In this document: piece by piece, positions 11,736 through 23,957 of the stretch
How the letters are laid out: the number at the start of each line of letters is the position of its first letter
Numbering within the stretch: the first letter of the stretch is position 1
Assembly (NCBI RefSeq): GCF_050436995.1
Contig: NC_134764.1
Span: 9,424,001-9,488,000, forward strand
From: Anticarsia gemmatalis
Lineage: Eukaryota > Arthropoda > Insecta > Lepidoptera > Erebidae
Direction of reading: 5' to 3'
Length of the DNA: 64,000 nucleotides
The notes under the pieces: model-generated
Databases searched by the model: none
What the model was told of the DNA's origin: nothing
What the model saw: the letters and a program-made list of their open reading frames with translations, nothing else
Position numbers and translations under genes: made by a program

Positions 11736-12885
11736 AAATAACGGACCGTGTACCTTTCTCATAGATTAGATTATTGTAGCTAGATCGAGTTCAGTTTTGC
11801 TGAGTTCCTTCAGATTATTCCTCCAGGGTTTGAATGTTTGAGTGTATTAGTAATTAGTGTGCCGCAAATATTTGTTCTAATTGTTATTTGGCTAACGTGT
11901 TTAAGTGCTAACTAAATAGGAATGTAATATGGTGCTTGTTTTGTTGTGTTATTTAGTCTCTAGAGTCATTTTCTATTCGACTATATAGCTCTATTAGCTT
12001 GTTAAACGTAGGGTTAACTCTTTTATAATATAATGTGGTATTTAATTAACATTTTGCGGATGTTCTATTTTGACCATAGTTAAAAAGAAACTGCTAAAAC
12101 TTGTATTGAATTTGTATCTTCTACAATATTATTATTAGACTATACTTTTAAGCGACCCGAAATAATTTTTAGAACACGAAATAATTGATCTACGTGGGAA
12201 CCAAACAGATGACCTCTAACGCAACGCCTTGACCTTGACTAAGCTTTCACCGTCTACATTACACTTAGAAGAAAATAAAATATTTTAGAAGAACCATTTT
12301 GAATTTCAAATCATGAACAAAAGATGTCATAATCTTATTTTAATGTAATTGAAATCAACTGTTAATATAAATAAAAACAAAAAATAACCATATCGAAAAT
12401 ACAACATGTTTTTTAAAACTCACTTTTGGATACAATAAGTTTTATGTTATGCATGTATGTATTTCAAACCACAGTACCTCGTTAAATATTAATAACAATT
12501 TAATTACAGCATCAAAGGTACAACACCCCTTAATCCACCAACGATACTCGACAAAATAAAATAATTAAAAGCCTGAAACAAGGGAGATTAAATTACAAGT
12601 CTTCGTTCCGTCTACAAGGCATTTAAAAGTGCCAGATGGTGCCAACTAGCAAAAAACAAGCTTATACAACGTTTGGCGAATTTTTATGAGGAGACAAAAA
12701 AGTTTTTTTTTAGTTTAATTATAGGGAAAACAAGGTTTGAGGTCATGGCTTCTGGAAATGAGTTTTTGGACGTTTAAAAACAAGATGGAGGCTTAGTATG
12801 AATTGTTTTGTTGCTCAGCTCTGAATATTAAAGTAGGTACTAAATGTAGCGCGTTTTATGTACTATTTTACATTACTATACCAAT
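11736..12885. other. AT-rich stretch, nothing recognised
   Basis: No supported gene or element. CCTTGACCTTGAC at 12227-12240 is an isolated pair of nuclear-receptor-like half sites. Long A/T runs are present elsewhere. Confidence 0.45.
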
Positions 12886-13036
12886 AGCTCGATTCTCAAC
12901 TAGTATCGGCTACCGACAAACGGCTTGTCATCGAGATTTTTTTATGAAAATCTGATCAGCGCCTCTAACGCGCGTCGTAGAAATGTCAAACTTTCGATAC
13001 TCGATAGTACCAACTGAACATAATCGCGCTACAGTA
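12886..13036 (+). mobile_element. MITE family A copy
   Basis: Starts AGCTCGATTCTCAACTAG and contains GGCTACCGACAAACGG. The internal signature is TATGAAAATCTGATCAGC followed by GCCTCTAACG, then AATGTCAAACTTTCGATACT, and the end is AATCGCGCTACAGTA. About 150 bp, slightly shortened against the ~180-bp family length. Confidence 0.8.
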
Positions 13037-13055
13037 GTGGGTACTATCTATATCT

Positions 13056-13105
13056 ATAATGTATGTTAAGTATTGAATGTAAATTCAATACTTAACATAC
13101 ATTAT
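13056..13105. repeat. Perfect 23-bp palindrome, 4-nt spacer
   Basis: Arms 13056-13078 and 13083-13105 are exact reverse complements, with the spacer GTAA. It lies 20 bp beyond the end of a family-A MITE but shares no sequence with it. Confidence 0.9.
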
Positions 13106-13336
13106 TTCATTAGAAATACGGCACTAATTGATGATTGTGTTTAAAAAGTCGATATAAATCATTGATAGTTCTATTATAGAATGGAACAATTGATGCGATT
13201 TCTATTACATGCTTTACTTCAATATTAGAAAAAACATATTACAAGACCCTCCTTTCATTATAATATAGTCATTGCTGTTTAGCCATATTTCATTTGGTAG
13301 CACTTACACTGTTTTTATTAGTTAAACATCCAAGTA

Positions 13337-13502
13337 TCTATACTAATATTATAAAGCTGAAGAGTTTGTTTGTTTGTTTGCACGCGCTAATCTTAGGATC
13401 CGATTTGAAAAACGAGTAGCAACGCACAATGTTACAAAAACGGGGAAAATCATGACCCATTCTCTCATAAGTGACGCAAGCGAAGCTGCGCGGATCAGCT
13501 AG
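13337..13502 (+). mobile_element. Helitron-like non-autonomous element
   Basis: Begins TCTATACTAATATTATAAAG and ends GCTGCGCGGATCAGCTAG. A TTTGTTTGTTTG run follows the 5' end. At 166 bp it is shorter than the ~250-bp relatives, lacking the central TCATCACGCTACG block. Confidence 0.75.
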
Positions 13503-13931
13503 TCGTAAGATATCTACCTACTATCAGAGGAGTACAATATACCCGTAATTCCAGATACCGAAACACGAATAGTGTAAGACACAGCAATGTACGTCTAATG
13601 GAACTTAAGACGGTAAAGGATCTCAGGTGAATTATATACGAAGCTGGTTTTGTATCGGATTTCACGAATTAATGGCACGTAGCCGTATATTGATAGTCTG
13701 ACATTACATTTAGTTATAGTAATGGTCATTTATCATTATTTATATTGATTTTCTAAATGTGTAATGGATTTTGTGGTTTCATTTGATTTGATGGGAATAT
13801 TTTTGGTTGATTCTGTTTAGGAATATTATAAGTAAAAATTGAACTAATAAAACATTAAACATTCACACGTTTTTTACTATCAGAGAGTTTCACAGATAAA
13901 ACTCCTATCAATCGCTCATACAATAGTGAAA
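13503..13931. other. Unannotated AT-rich spacer
   Basis: About 430 bp between a Helitron-like element and a MITE. Nothing recognisable is seen. Confidence 0.4.
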
Positions 13932-14107
13932 GTAGCTCGTTTCTCTACTACTATCGACTACCGACAACCGTCTAGTCATCGAGATTTTTTTATGAAAATT
14001 TAATCAGCGCCTCCAATGTGCGCCATAGGAACTAATTTGGCAGTAAATTTTAAATGTCAAACTTTCGATACTCGACAGTACCAACTGTAGAAAATCAAGC
14101 TACAGTT
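13932..14107 (+). mobile_element. MITE family A copy
   Basis: Near full length. It starts GTAGCTCGTTTCTCTACT, has CTATCGACTACCGACAACCG, the internal GATTTTTTTATGAAAAT and TTGGCAGTAAATTTTAAATG blocks, and ends AAAATCAAGCTACAGTTA. Confidence 0.85.
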
Positions 14108-15599
14108 ACAATACTAGCATGAAAGCACGCTACGCACTACTATTGTGCAATTGATACTCAGTAGCACGTGTTTTGAAACATTGGTAATAATGAGTAAAGT
14201 TATTCTAGGCATTAACCTATAGCGCGAGGGAAGGGGCATACCCATTTAGGTTATTTTTAAAAAAAGCAAGCTCACTAGAAGCAGTTGTGTCTGGTAGTTG
14301 ATTAACACGCTTGTTTTAAACATGACATTGAAGCCTAATTCGATAGTCGTAATGATGAGAAACCACCTGAATTCTTAAAGATTTCTTTTAGACTTCACCT
14401 TACAGAGAGTTAGTCAGATACTCGTAAGTTAGAAATAAAACATAAACTATAAAAACGAAATATTTGAAACAAGAACACAATATTCAAATACACATGGAAG
14501 CAGCAGTAAACGTCCAACTGACTTATTCTCTTACATAAATGAGGGTAGAACTATATACCAGTCGTCACAATGATAAACTCGGTCGCTTATTAAGCGTGCC
14601 CGCTTGGCCTCCTGCCAATGTACCTGAAACAAGAAAATATTTGTTCAATAAAGAGTTACTTCAGTTTCATATTTAAAGTGTATTTGAGCATCATTGAACT
14701 GGCAATCTTTCTTGAGTCTTTGTTTGTCTTTTTGTTTGTTTTCGTTCTTGTTGGAGGTAAAAAATTGTGAAGTTGAGCTTTGGAACGGTTTTAATTTTCT
14801 TTACTTTTATTTCTATGAAAGATATCAAGATTTTATTGCAACAAAGAATATATTGAAACGGTAGTTCTTGATTAAAATGTTGATTAAAAATGTGACATTT
14901 AATTGAAAAAGCAGATATATTAGCACAAGTAAATAAATTTATTGTCTGGCCGGACCTGTCTTATACAAATAATCATAACATTGTTGATATTGCTGTTCAC
15001 CATGGTATGTCAATCACTCGCAATTATATTATTCTACAAATACACAAATAACCAAGCATAATACCACACAAACATACATACATGCATACATACATAAAAT
15101 CATTTTCATCAAAATCGTCACATACCATAAAATTTACTGATTATTACACTAGTACTGAAAAGCCGGTGTGAAAGGCTTTTTCCATGAAAATATAACTACA
15201 ATTTTATCCATGCCAAGATCCCTTGAGACAAGTTGCTATGAAAATTAACTTTCATATTTAAATTCCATCCTTGCGCCATTGACCAACCTAACTTATTTTC
15301 TTTGGAAGTCGAATTTTTGAATACTCCCGTTATTTATACTGTTAGTTTAGTGAGTGGGCAGAGTTCCAAGTCGCGAAATGTATTTTGTTTAGAGTTCGAT
15401 GCTCGGAAAAGAGGATTTTGTTTTCTATGAAAATCTAAAATGGGTTTATGTTAAATCTCACGTAATGGTTTCGGGAAGAGGAAAACTTTTTTAAATGTTT
15501 TATTTGACACTAGATGAAAGAATATTCTAATTAAATTCGAGATAAAAAGTTTAAAATAATCTAATGTAGGAAAATCTATTTAAAAACATTTTAAATAAA

Positions 15600-15665
15600 A
15601 AAATATTAATAAATTTGACCCAATAATGTCCCACTGCTGGGCAAGGCCCTCGTTACGGAATGACG
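15600..15665 (-). repeat. RTE-type 3' end fragment
   Basis: 15628-15650 (TGTCCCACTGCTGGGCAAGG...) is the reverse complement of the last coding bases of the RTE element at 26885-26912. An AT-rich tail lies on its left side, where a 3' tail would be. It is a 3'-end fragment of an RTE element or of a SINE sharing its tail. Confidence 0.6.
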
Positions 15666-17681
15666 CAACAGTTAGGCCGTTTCGTTATTTTTTTTTTTTT
15701 AATGTAGTTCCACTTTTCCACATTTTACTTTGACCATACTAAAATAACAATAGCAGTTGACGATTTTTTTTCGATCACGAACACACACAAAACTTAATTT
15801 GCCACATCCCTTTGTAAAAAGAAAGTCCCCGTCATCTCCATCATCAATCATGACACGACAAAGTACACGACAATCTATCTGATGTGACTTAATGACATCT
15901 GCTTCCATCCCTATCCTTGTCACACGTGCAGAACACCCATATAAAAGAAAAGGACAGATATACTTTTATCTATACCTCTCCAAATAGTGTAGCTGCCTGC
16001 TGCATGTTTTATTTTTAAATAACCTTTCTATTTTCGGCATGTCCATTACAATATTTTTCGTATGACTTTTATTTGACATTCGTTGCGTGAGTCTCTTAAT
16101 ATTAACGTTAATAAATTCAAGTCACGAAAATGTTTTGCATACGTTAAGCAGCTCTACAAATAAGTAAATTCAATAATCTCGACGGCACGTGGCGTGTAGA
16201 GCTGATCGTCATGCTTCTGTTATTGCTTATGTGCATTTTGTAGAGCGAATTTCTCTTGAAATCCATCCACTAAAATTAATTCAGCTTGTGTAACTTAAAG
16301 ATGGTTGGTACTTACCTAGAAAGTCTACTACATAGCCTAGGTTTTAGAGAGGTAGTTTTACTAAATATAATCGTTGCATATGGCCATGTAAAGAAAAAAA
16401 ATTCAGGCTTATATAAAACTTACTTAAAATTTTTGTATCCAGTACGAGCCCCGCAAAGTTTTGAAACTATTATCGTAGTAGTAAGATGGTTCAGTGACTT
16501 ATTACAGCTTTATACCAACGTAATAATTACTACCCCACCAAACATAACATTCCACTCAAAACACAATCACGGTCATCAAAGGAAAACTCTCAACGTATAA
16601 AGTAACTTAATAATAAGTAGCAAAATGAAATTATTATTTAACCAAGCACACTCGGCCGCGTTTCCATCTTTCCCCATACATACAGTATACAAAATGTCCG
16701 CATTTCTTGGCTGAAACTTTACTATTTGGCACGTGACAATGGTAGCTTGTCTCAACTCGCAGAAACATACTCATATTTTACTTTGTAAATGTTGCTTTTG
16801 TTTTATTTTGTACTAGGTTTTTATGCGGCGCCGCCTGCGCTTCAGATTTATACTCCAGACTAACGTCTTCTGCTTCTACGATACAGGTGGTATTTGTGTT
16901 ATTTGTGCTCCTACAATGATATTGCATGCGTCGTTTTTTACTTCGAGATTAGATTTTGTTTTCTTTTGTAGAGTTATTTTCTTAATATTATTCTTTCGAC
17001 AATTTCATCACAAATATAAATTTCATTTCGTATAATAACGCTAATGCTGATAAAGGTATGATTTAAACATTTAAATAAAATAAAACAGAATATAAAACAA
17101 TGTTGATGGAAAAGTTATTTCAACGTGAATCCTTAATAATATTTGTCGCAAAAAAATCAATAAATCATCCGTTCATAATAAATATGGTACAGTAAAATGT
17201 GAGTAATTCGAACTGATTGAAAAGCACAATGCCATTCACAAAATGACAACAAAAGAACACAACAATAACATGGATTCAGATAATTATTACAAAATATTCT
17301 ACGGACTTCATATTACTGTCAGACGTCCGTATAAATAACTCCGGGAATGCTCTAGAGATATATTTTTGACAATCAACGTGCAAAATAATTCATAAAATAT
17401 GAAGAGGCGGATATTGAGAAAAAATGCCGGGACAAATTTGTAGTCCTCGGGGAAGTGTCGGGGAAATCCTAATTGGTTCATAATTAACGGGGACATCGAG
17501 ACATCCCGGGGGGCACAACAGCCGAGTAACCCTAATACCTATCAACCACACCCCCGGAAGGCATTTCCCTCTTACCTTGTCTATTGTCAATATTTACTTG
17601 TAAGTTGTATCTTCTTTGGATAAAATATTCCGTCAAAAATTTCGGAAATATTTATTAAATTCTTGGCGTAATTTTCTCCAT

Positions 17682-17722
17682 AACCTTGACTCAATGCAAG
17701 GTCAATTTACCTGTGAAGGTCA
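17682..17722. promoter_or_regulatory. Cluster of three nuclear-receptor-type half sites
   Basis: AACCTTGA (17682-17689), GCAAGGTCA (17696-17704) and GAAGGTCA (17715-17722) fall within 41 bp. AAGGTCA with a 5' extension is the known monomer site of FTZ-F1/SF-1 and ERR-type receptors. No adjacent gene is seen, so function is inference only. Confidence 0.25.
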
Positions 17723-18312
17723 AGATAAAGGGAGTTATTAAGACTGAACTTGGAGATTTAATCAATGACTAAGTTAACAAACAATTGAAAAAGAAAACAC
17801 ACAAGTAATAATTTGCCAAATGTATCCATTTTAATAGCTGATACACGAATTTCAAATGCCAAAACTCCCGTCAAATACCATGCAAAAATTGGTTTCAAAT
17901 TTATCTTTCCGCTGTACACCGACTGAAAGCCTTATGCAGTTTCGAAAAGGGTAAAACACAACCCTTATCGTACAAAAACATACATGACATCGGAATGATG
18001 AATGCGTGTAAATTTCCCTTGCAGAGGGAAAAAATAAAGCGCTGATTGATACCTGCGCGGCTCTCCGTCCTTTTGGATCATCTGGACTGGCGTTAATGTA
18101 CGGAGTGGTACGGTAGAAAATATTTTGTAACATGATAGACGAGTATCAATTACGAAGACATTGTTTGTTTATTTGTCGTTGTAAATGTAGCTTAGAGTAG
18201 AAAAAAAAGTGATTTTTTAGGCATGTTTTCTACTACATTTTATCTATGGTCGTTTTAAGAATATCAGTAGAAATCTTTAAAGAACGATCGACGCCTTAAA
18301 TATTATAAAAGA

Positions 18313-18556
18313 CTAGCTGACCGGCGTCAGATAAGAGACAATGGAACATAATTTTCCCCGTTTTTGTAACATTTTTCGTTGCTTCTCCGCTCCTAATAGC
18401 CGTAGCGTGATGTTATATAGCCTAAAGCCCTCCTCGATAAATGGTATATCTAGCACTGAAAGTCTTTTTCAAATCGGCCCAGTAGTTCCTGAGATTAGCG
18501 CTTTCAAACAAACAATCAAACAAACAAACTCTTCAGCTTTATAATATTAGTATAGA
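18313..18556 (-). mobile_element. Helitron-like non-autonomous element
   Basis: On the minus strand it runs from TCTATACTAATATTATAAAG to a terminal CTAG (complement of 18313-18316). The tail hairpin region is eroded (GCCGGTCAGCTAG). The interior keeps AACAAACAAACTCTTCAGC and GCCGTAGCGTGATG blocks shared with 10223-10473. Confidence 0.7.
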
Positions 18557-20326
18557 TTAAGCTTGCATAAAAATGTGGTAATTTAAAAAAACATAGTCAT
18601 GCTACTGCTAGTACAATGACAATAATATAGAACAATCATCTAAATAGATTTACAAATAAAAGTATGAGCAGAAAGATGCTATTTCTTTTTTAAAAGTAAT
18701 AAAGTGCCTTATAAAAAAATTACATACTAAATTAATAGCCTTAATTATTTGATTAAAGAAACAAAGGGGATTTTACTTGACGAAATCCGTTACCATAATC
18801 TAATCTTGCAATTTACTTAGTATTAGTCTTATTAGCACTTTAAATTCAATTACCTTACATTGCCTAGATTTTTTCTATCGTAACAGATGTGATTTGTAGA
18901 GATTTTGCAGCAAAAACCCAATTAGGAACACTTGTAGCCAATTTAGGGAAGAAACGTTTAAGGAAAGCGGTAACTATCCGAAGATTTGCTTGTTACTTGT
19001 ACTAATGAGGGTTCGTTTATCGCTACATTACTTCTTAACTGTTGTTTTCGAAACGGCCAACTAAGAAATATTGGGGATAACTTCGTGATTTCAGCTTGTG
19101 TGCTATTTGAAAACTAACTATACTGCTATTTGATAACTATAACGGAACTTATAATGAATAATATAATTTATTTAAGAAACCTGGACTCGTTAATCTGGGT
19201 TTGGAAAATCGTAGAGCTGGAATTTATTGATTGTACACTTAGCAAAACAAATCAATATTGTTCCCCATATAGTTCTCAGACTGACCAAAATTAATTTATT
19301 ACGTACATAATTTCAAGCCTTTCCCCTATAGAGAACTCCTTGATATAGATATATATGAGTAAGCGCTTGAGGTACAAATGGTGAAACAAATTAAAACAAT
19401 ACAAGTAAAACTTTGGCTGTCTGCGAGCCATTTGGCATGATTATAAAGAACACCACAATTTACCCAAATTCGTTGGAAGGTCGAACACTTGTTAATAATT
19501 TCAGCAACAAATTTATTAATTTACCGTTCCTTTCAACAGTGTTGCCAACTTTCCAACTAACAATTGCATTACGAACGGGAGTTGAAATGAGTTAACTTTT
19601 GAACTTTGGCATTTTCTCTATTGTGTCGAACACAAACTACAGATATTGTGTTACTGGTATTTAATCGGCTTCTAATAATAGCAAACAAAGTTTTACTAGG
19701 CAGGCATTCAGCAGAAGTTGTGGTTTGGATGAAATGGAATGTATGATTTATTGTGCAACCCGCTGCCAGACGCAATTGTAAACTAGAATGTTGTTACAAT
19801 GCTCTTATTCTTTGTGGCGATGTAACTTTATGTAGTTCAAATTGTTTCCAATGTAGAGCGCGAACTTTTTTTTATTATTGCAAAAGTTGTTGTTTTTTTT
19901 TTGGTGCGCAAACAGGATATTTATGTATATGTACTTGTTGCTATATTTTTTTGTGCAATAGTTAAGCTACGATATACACATAATCCAATTTTATTCCTTA
20001 CTTTAGTGGTTTCTTTACCTATATTGGCTTAGCCACAACTATTAAAATAGTATTTTACCTGAATCACAGAAAATCCCTATTTAATCTACATATTTATAAT
20101 TTAAACCGATTCCTACATCACTACAATTACCTAATCCTAACACGTTATATCGATTAATTCAACACTACCAATTCAACCCTTGAAACAGCCCTATTTTTAC
20201 TAAATTACCCTTCTAACCGTTGTCTGTACTCTAACATTACTTCGTTAACATCGTCCTATCATAGGACCCCACTTCAAAGAGGGTTTCAATATGAAAATCG
20301 AATTATGGGAGCGGCCTCTACATTAA
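18557..20326. other. AT-rich stretch, nothing recognised
   Basis: No supported gene. A cysteine-codon-rich reading frame at 19753-19965 lacks an ATG and follows TG-rich low-complexity sequence, so I do not call it. Confidence 0.45.
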
Positions 20327-20701
20327 GGACGCGTTCCCACTAGATCGTGACGACAGAAAATCGTGTAGTTTTAAGTGTCGTGCTCATGTGTTTAAATGCA
20401 GGTGTTCACATATAGAACGACACGACTTACTGTCGTCTACGACATTTTTTACAGTGACGACAGATTATCGTAACAGTGGGGACTGCTAGCACGACAGTCG
20501 TAAAACGATAAAAAATCGTTAGATTTGTAGCTTGCTAATGATGTGCAAACGATACAGTGACTGCCGTGAAACGATAAAATGTCGTCGTCACTACACGATA
20601 ACATTTTTTGACGACAAACAGTCGTTATAACGGGAACAGCTAGAGACGACATTTGAACTACACTAACGACTATCTGTCGTCACGACAGTGGGAACGCGCC
20701 C
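20327..20701. mobile_element. PIF/Harbinger-type MITE, 375 bp
   Basis: Inverted termini GGACGCGTTCCCACT (left) and AGTGGGAACGCGCCC (right) extend through a CGTGACGACAGA..TCGT block to about 38 bp. The element is flanked by TAA on both sides (20324-20326 and 20702-20704), the 3-bp TAA/TTA duplication typical of PIF/Harbinger transposition. The interior is full of ACGACAG/CTGTCGT and AACGAT/ATCGTT inverted motifs, so it can fold extensively. Non-coding. Confidence 0.85.
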
Positions 20702-20914
20702 TAACTCGCTAACAAATATTATATTGAACGTGTATCTTCCTGAGTGCCGGTTAAACACTTTTGAATTGCACGAATATTGGTGTTTGTGAAAATGAAGGTG
20801 TCATTATAGAGAAAGTGTTTGAGTGTCATCATCATCAACCCTTTTGGTAATACTTTTTTAGGTGTACTCTTAAAGTTGATTATGACTATGGGAAATGGTA
20901 ATGACTTTATCTAC

Positions 20915-21035
20915 ATACTTACAATCACGCTTTCTTCACATAGGGGTAGGCAGAGACCAGGGAACGCCACTTGGTACGATCCTTAAAAACTTTCTTTTCC
21001 TTCATTTACATTTATACATCTTGAAGTATCTACTA
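20915..21035 (-). repeat. Dispersed repeat fragment (GGGGTAGGCAGAGACCA family)
   Basis: Contains TAGGGGTAGGCAGAGACC, ACGCCACTTGGTACGATCC and a CATTTACATTTATACATCTTG end. I recognise this module as widespread in lepidopteran genomes. In other copies a (CATA)n run precedes the AAAATCACGCC side, which suggests the element's 3' tail is (TATG)n and that this copy is on the minus strand. Confidence 0.6.
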
Positions 21036-22089
21036 CATACCTGACCTTTTTGCAAAACGTAACTAAATCATCATCGTGGCTTTATCTCATTGATATTTTA
21101 TCATTATGTTAAGTATTATAAACGGTTTTAAAAATTATTGTATTCTGAATGTATTTTGGTTATATCAGTGTCTGTATGTTTAACAATTATTCCATTATTA
21201 CACTTTTAGATCACTGATGTTAAAGTAAGGAGATCGTAACAGTCTTTGAAATTTTTACTTTCTGAGCTTTTCATCATTTAAAATGTTGACTTCACGAGTC
21301 CCGGCTGTTTTCTTTTTTTAAGAAGAAAGGCTATTTTTTTGGAAATAACCAAGCCTTCTAAAGCATAGGAAATGTGAAGTCTGAATACTATTTGGCGGCC
21401 ATCCATCTATAGAATTACCCCTAAAAAGGTTCCTCAACCCAATTATCGTTTATCGACTGATGAGCGCAAGGCTATAAACACCTTCGACAAATACACTCCC
21501 ACACAAATCCTCAATTTACACAACCTTTGCAATTCATCAACAGAACTAATTAACATGTCTATAGGACTTAAACGTCCGGTCGTATCAAAGGTGATGATAC
21601 TCGTATTCATCGTCTAAATTGGAAACATTTTGACGCTACACTTAATTGGGTCACAGGTTCCCGTTCAATATTTCCATTTAGTTTTTTGTTCAGCTTCCAG
21701 TTGTCAACGGCATGCTACTAATGAAAACTAGTGTTTTTGAATACGTTATTTCGTGAATTGCACTACGAAATATCTAATAAGTTAGCTTTTGCAGTTTCTG
21801 TTTAGTTTCGTATTGTAAAAATACGAACTAAGTTCTTTACAAACTAAAAAGTACAATTTTATAAATAGTTATCTACGCCATAATTGGTGAAAACAAATAT
21901 AGGTCGGTATAATAAGAATATCATGGAAGTCATACGCGGGAATAAAGACAGAAGAGTACGAAATATATCCTCGTTTCACTATTTTTAGTTCTTGGCACTG
22001 AGTATGCGAGGTACATACATACGTTACGAAGCCCCGTGAATATGTTAGCCGAAATTCGAAATCCCCAGTAACAGTCTGCCGCTTCACAT
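21036..22089. other. AT-rich stretch, nothing recognised
   Basis: No supported gene or repeat. It ends against a tRNA-like SINE head. Confidence 0.4.
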
Positions 22090-22146
22090 CTTGTAATCGA
22101 ACCTAAGACCTCGTGTTCAACAGTAATTTACTCTGCCACTCAGGGT
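22090..22146 (-). repeat. tRNA-derived SINE head fragment
   Basis: On the minus strand it reads CCTGAGTGGCAGAGTAAATT (A-box-like TGAGTGGCAGAG), then GTCTTAGGTTCGATTAC (B-box-like GGTTCGATT) about 40 bp later. The spacing fits a tRNA head. It abuts the left end of the family-B MITE at 22147. Confidence 0.45.
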
Positions 22147-22307
22147 GGATATCACGTATCTCAGTTCAGTTGATAACTATTTGAAAACTATTATGCTGTA
22201 CATTGTTTTCTCCCTTAGATTATAGTTATTTAACACATCAAAGCAGTAATGTACTGAATAGTGACTATCAATTTGACGTACAGTTCTCAACCGAGATACG
22301 TAATACG
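22147..22307. mobile_element. MITE family B, copy 2
   Basis: Left end ATATCACGTATCTCAGTT, right end CCGAGATACGTAATACGC. The interior has TATGCTGTACATTGTTTTCT and GTAATGTACTGAATAGTGAC. The terminal GGGC is eroded on both sides. Confidence 0.8.
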
Positions 22308-22319
22308 CAAACAATAGCA

Positions 22320-22491
22320 AGATTCTCTACAGTCGATACCGACGAGTATTGAAAGTATGACATTTAAAATGTACTGCCAAAATAGTTCTAACCACGCCCG
22401 TTAGCTGAACCGCTGAACCGGATGTCGTACAAAAATTTTCGTAAGCTAGCCGGTTTTCGGTAGACGATACTGGTAGTAAATTACGGTACAG
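22320..22491 (-). mobile_element. MITE family A copy, reverse orientation
   Basis: Starts AGATTCTCTACAGTCGATAC, then ATTTAAAATGTACTGCCAAA (complement of the family's TTTGGCAGTACATTTTAAAT). It ends GCTAGCCGGTTTTCGGTAGA..ATTACGGTACAG. It lies 12 bp after a family-B MITE. Confidence 0.7.
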
Positions 22492-23823
22492 AATAAAATC
22501 ACAGCTTAGTTTACGAAATAACTACTTATTCTTCAAACTAAATCTCCAATAGTTTCCATTGTAACATCACAATGATCATATCGATCATGCAATATGTGTC
22601 AACAAGTCAGAACGTCAAGCAAACAAAAGGTAAATAATGCATGACCGCTTTTGTTCGTGTCGTATTACACATTACATATGTGTAGTGACGTCATACTTTA
22701 TAATTGGACGGTTTCACACAATCTCGATTTAATGACACATTTCATTTTATACTTATTACTGTACTTATAATTATAAAAGTCCTACTTTGGGTATGTGTAT
22801 GCTTAACGACTAAATTAATTTAGATGTGATTTCGTTGCGCGACAGGTTTTATTTCGCTTTACAGCAATATTTTTATTTTTTGAAAAGTATCTACTTCTGT
22901 TAGTGAAAAATTCTAAAAATAGTCACGGCATATTCGTGACTATTTTTAGAATTTTTTGTCAAATAAATATCCAATAACACGTTATTGTTCGATAAACCTG
23001 GAACTTCGTAATCATCAGTCATTAAACACTACAGCCCAGATTACTCAGACTGAGGGCAGAGCAAACATTTATAAATTTTTATTATTGTTAACAAAAGGTT
23101 AATCTATCTTTGACTAATGATAATATAAATGTATTAAGATTATCATAACTCTCTCATTGCCGTTTACTCAAAAGTTTTACAGTTTTCATTTACCCTGAAA
23201 ACACACAGCCGTAGTATAGCAACAGTAATTATTTTTAGCTTTATTGAACCTTGAAAAGGCTTTCAATAATCGTTTCAAAATTTGATATCCAAACAATTTC
23301 GGTGTAAATATAAATAGCCCAAAACACTTCAAAATCATTGTAATCTTCAAGTGTTAACTGTTTGCTTTGATAAAAGCAATACTAAACTTTTATCATTACA
23401 TTTTACAGCTGAAACTTGAGATTCTGTTTACACACAATCTTGTAAACCCGGAACTCTAAGATAATGGATCAACACAAAACCAAAACATGATTTTAATTAA
23501 ACTTTATTAATCGACAATTTTACAGTCGTTTGAACTTTGCCGGTGAAACGCTGCCGTTCTCAATATTTGTGCTGCAGTTTGACGTCATAACCATCGGCAA
23601 AGTTTTGTGGAATGGAATTGCCATCATTGTTCTAGTGATTACTCTGTGGTTGAAGGGTCCTATTTTCGAACTGAAAACATTTGGGTATTGTTGCTTGATA
23701 TGGGAAGTCCCGTGGGTAGGAACGATTTTAATTTGATTACGTAGGTTAATATCTATATATAGAGTAAACTAGTTTAGATTTTCCACGAAAATGTTTGTAT
23801 TTTGATTTTCGACCTCTACTTCA
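22492..23823. other. AT-rich stretch upstream of the RTE insertion
   Basis: No supported gene. TGACGTCA at 22686-22693 is a full CRE palindrome of unknown relevance. A perfect palindrome lies at 22906-22956 (separate entry). The ORF at 23530-23736 lacks an ATG start and shows no domain. Confidence 0.45.
22906..22956. repeat. Perfect 22-bp palindrome, 7-nt spacer
   Basis: Arms 22906-22927 (AAAAATTCTAAAAATAGTCA then CG) and 22935-22956 are exact reverse complements. The spacer is GCATATT. There is no terminal signature of a transposon. Confidence 0.9.
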
Positions 23824-23957
23824 TACCAACTTTAATCCCAAGCCAACCTCACCTGCACGTGGTACACCCTGCCGAACAACAAACGAGGCTCTGGCCACCC
23901 GCCAACCCGCACTGGACCAGCGTGGCGGATCATGGTCCAAACCCCCCCAAAACAAAC

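Larger units (their letters stand above)
14108..18312. other. Mostly unique AT-rich DNA
   Basis: No gene is recognised over 4.2 kb. It holds an RTE-tail fragment (15600-15665), an inverted repeat CAGCTCTACA (16149-16158) with TGTAGAGCTG (16195-16204), the palindrome GCGGCGCCGC (16825-16834) and a cluster of AGGTCA-type sites (17682-17722). GC-richer segments at 17400-17590 and 18000-18120 carry short ORFs but no domain I can name. Confidence 0.4.

Noticed and set aside
19753..19965. Cysteine-rich 70-codon frame that looks like a small disulfide-rich peptide
   Set aside because: It has no ATG, no signal peptide and lies in TG-rich low-complexity DNA; the cysteines follow from base composition.
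23802..23957. N-terminal extension of the RTE protein upstream of the first ATG
   Set aside because: The frame is open but begins at TTG in flanking DNA and contains no ATG before 23958.
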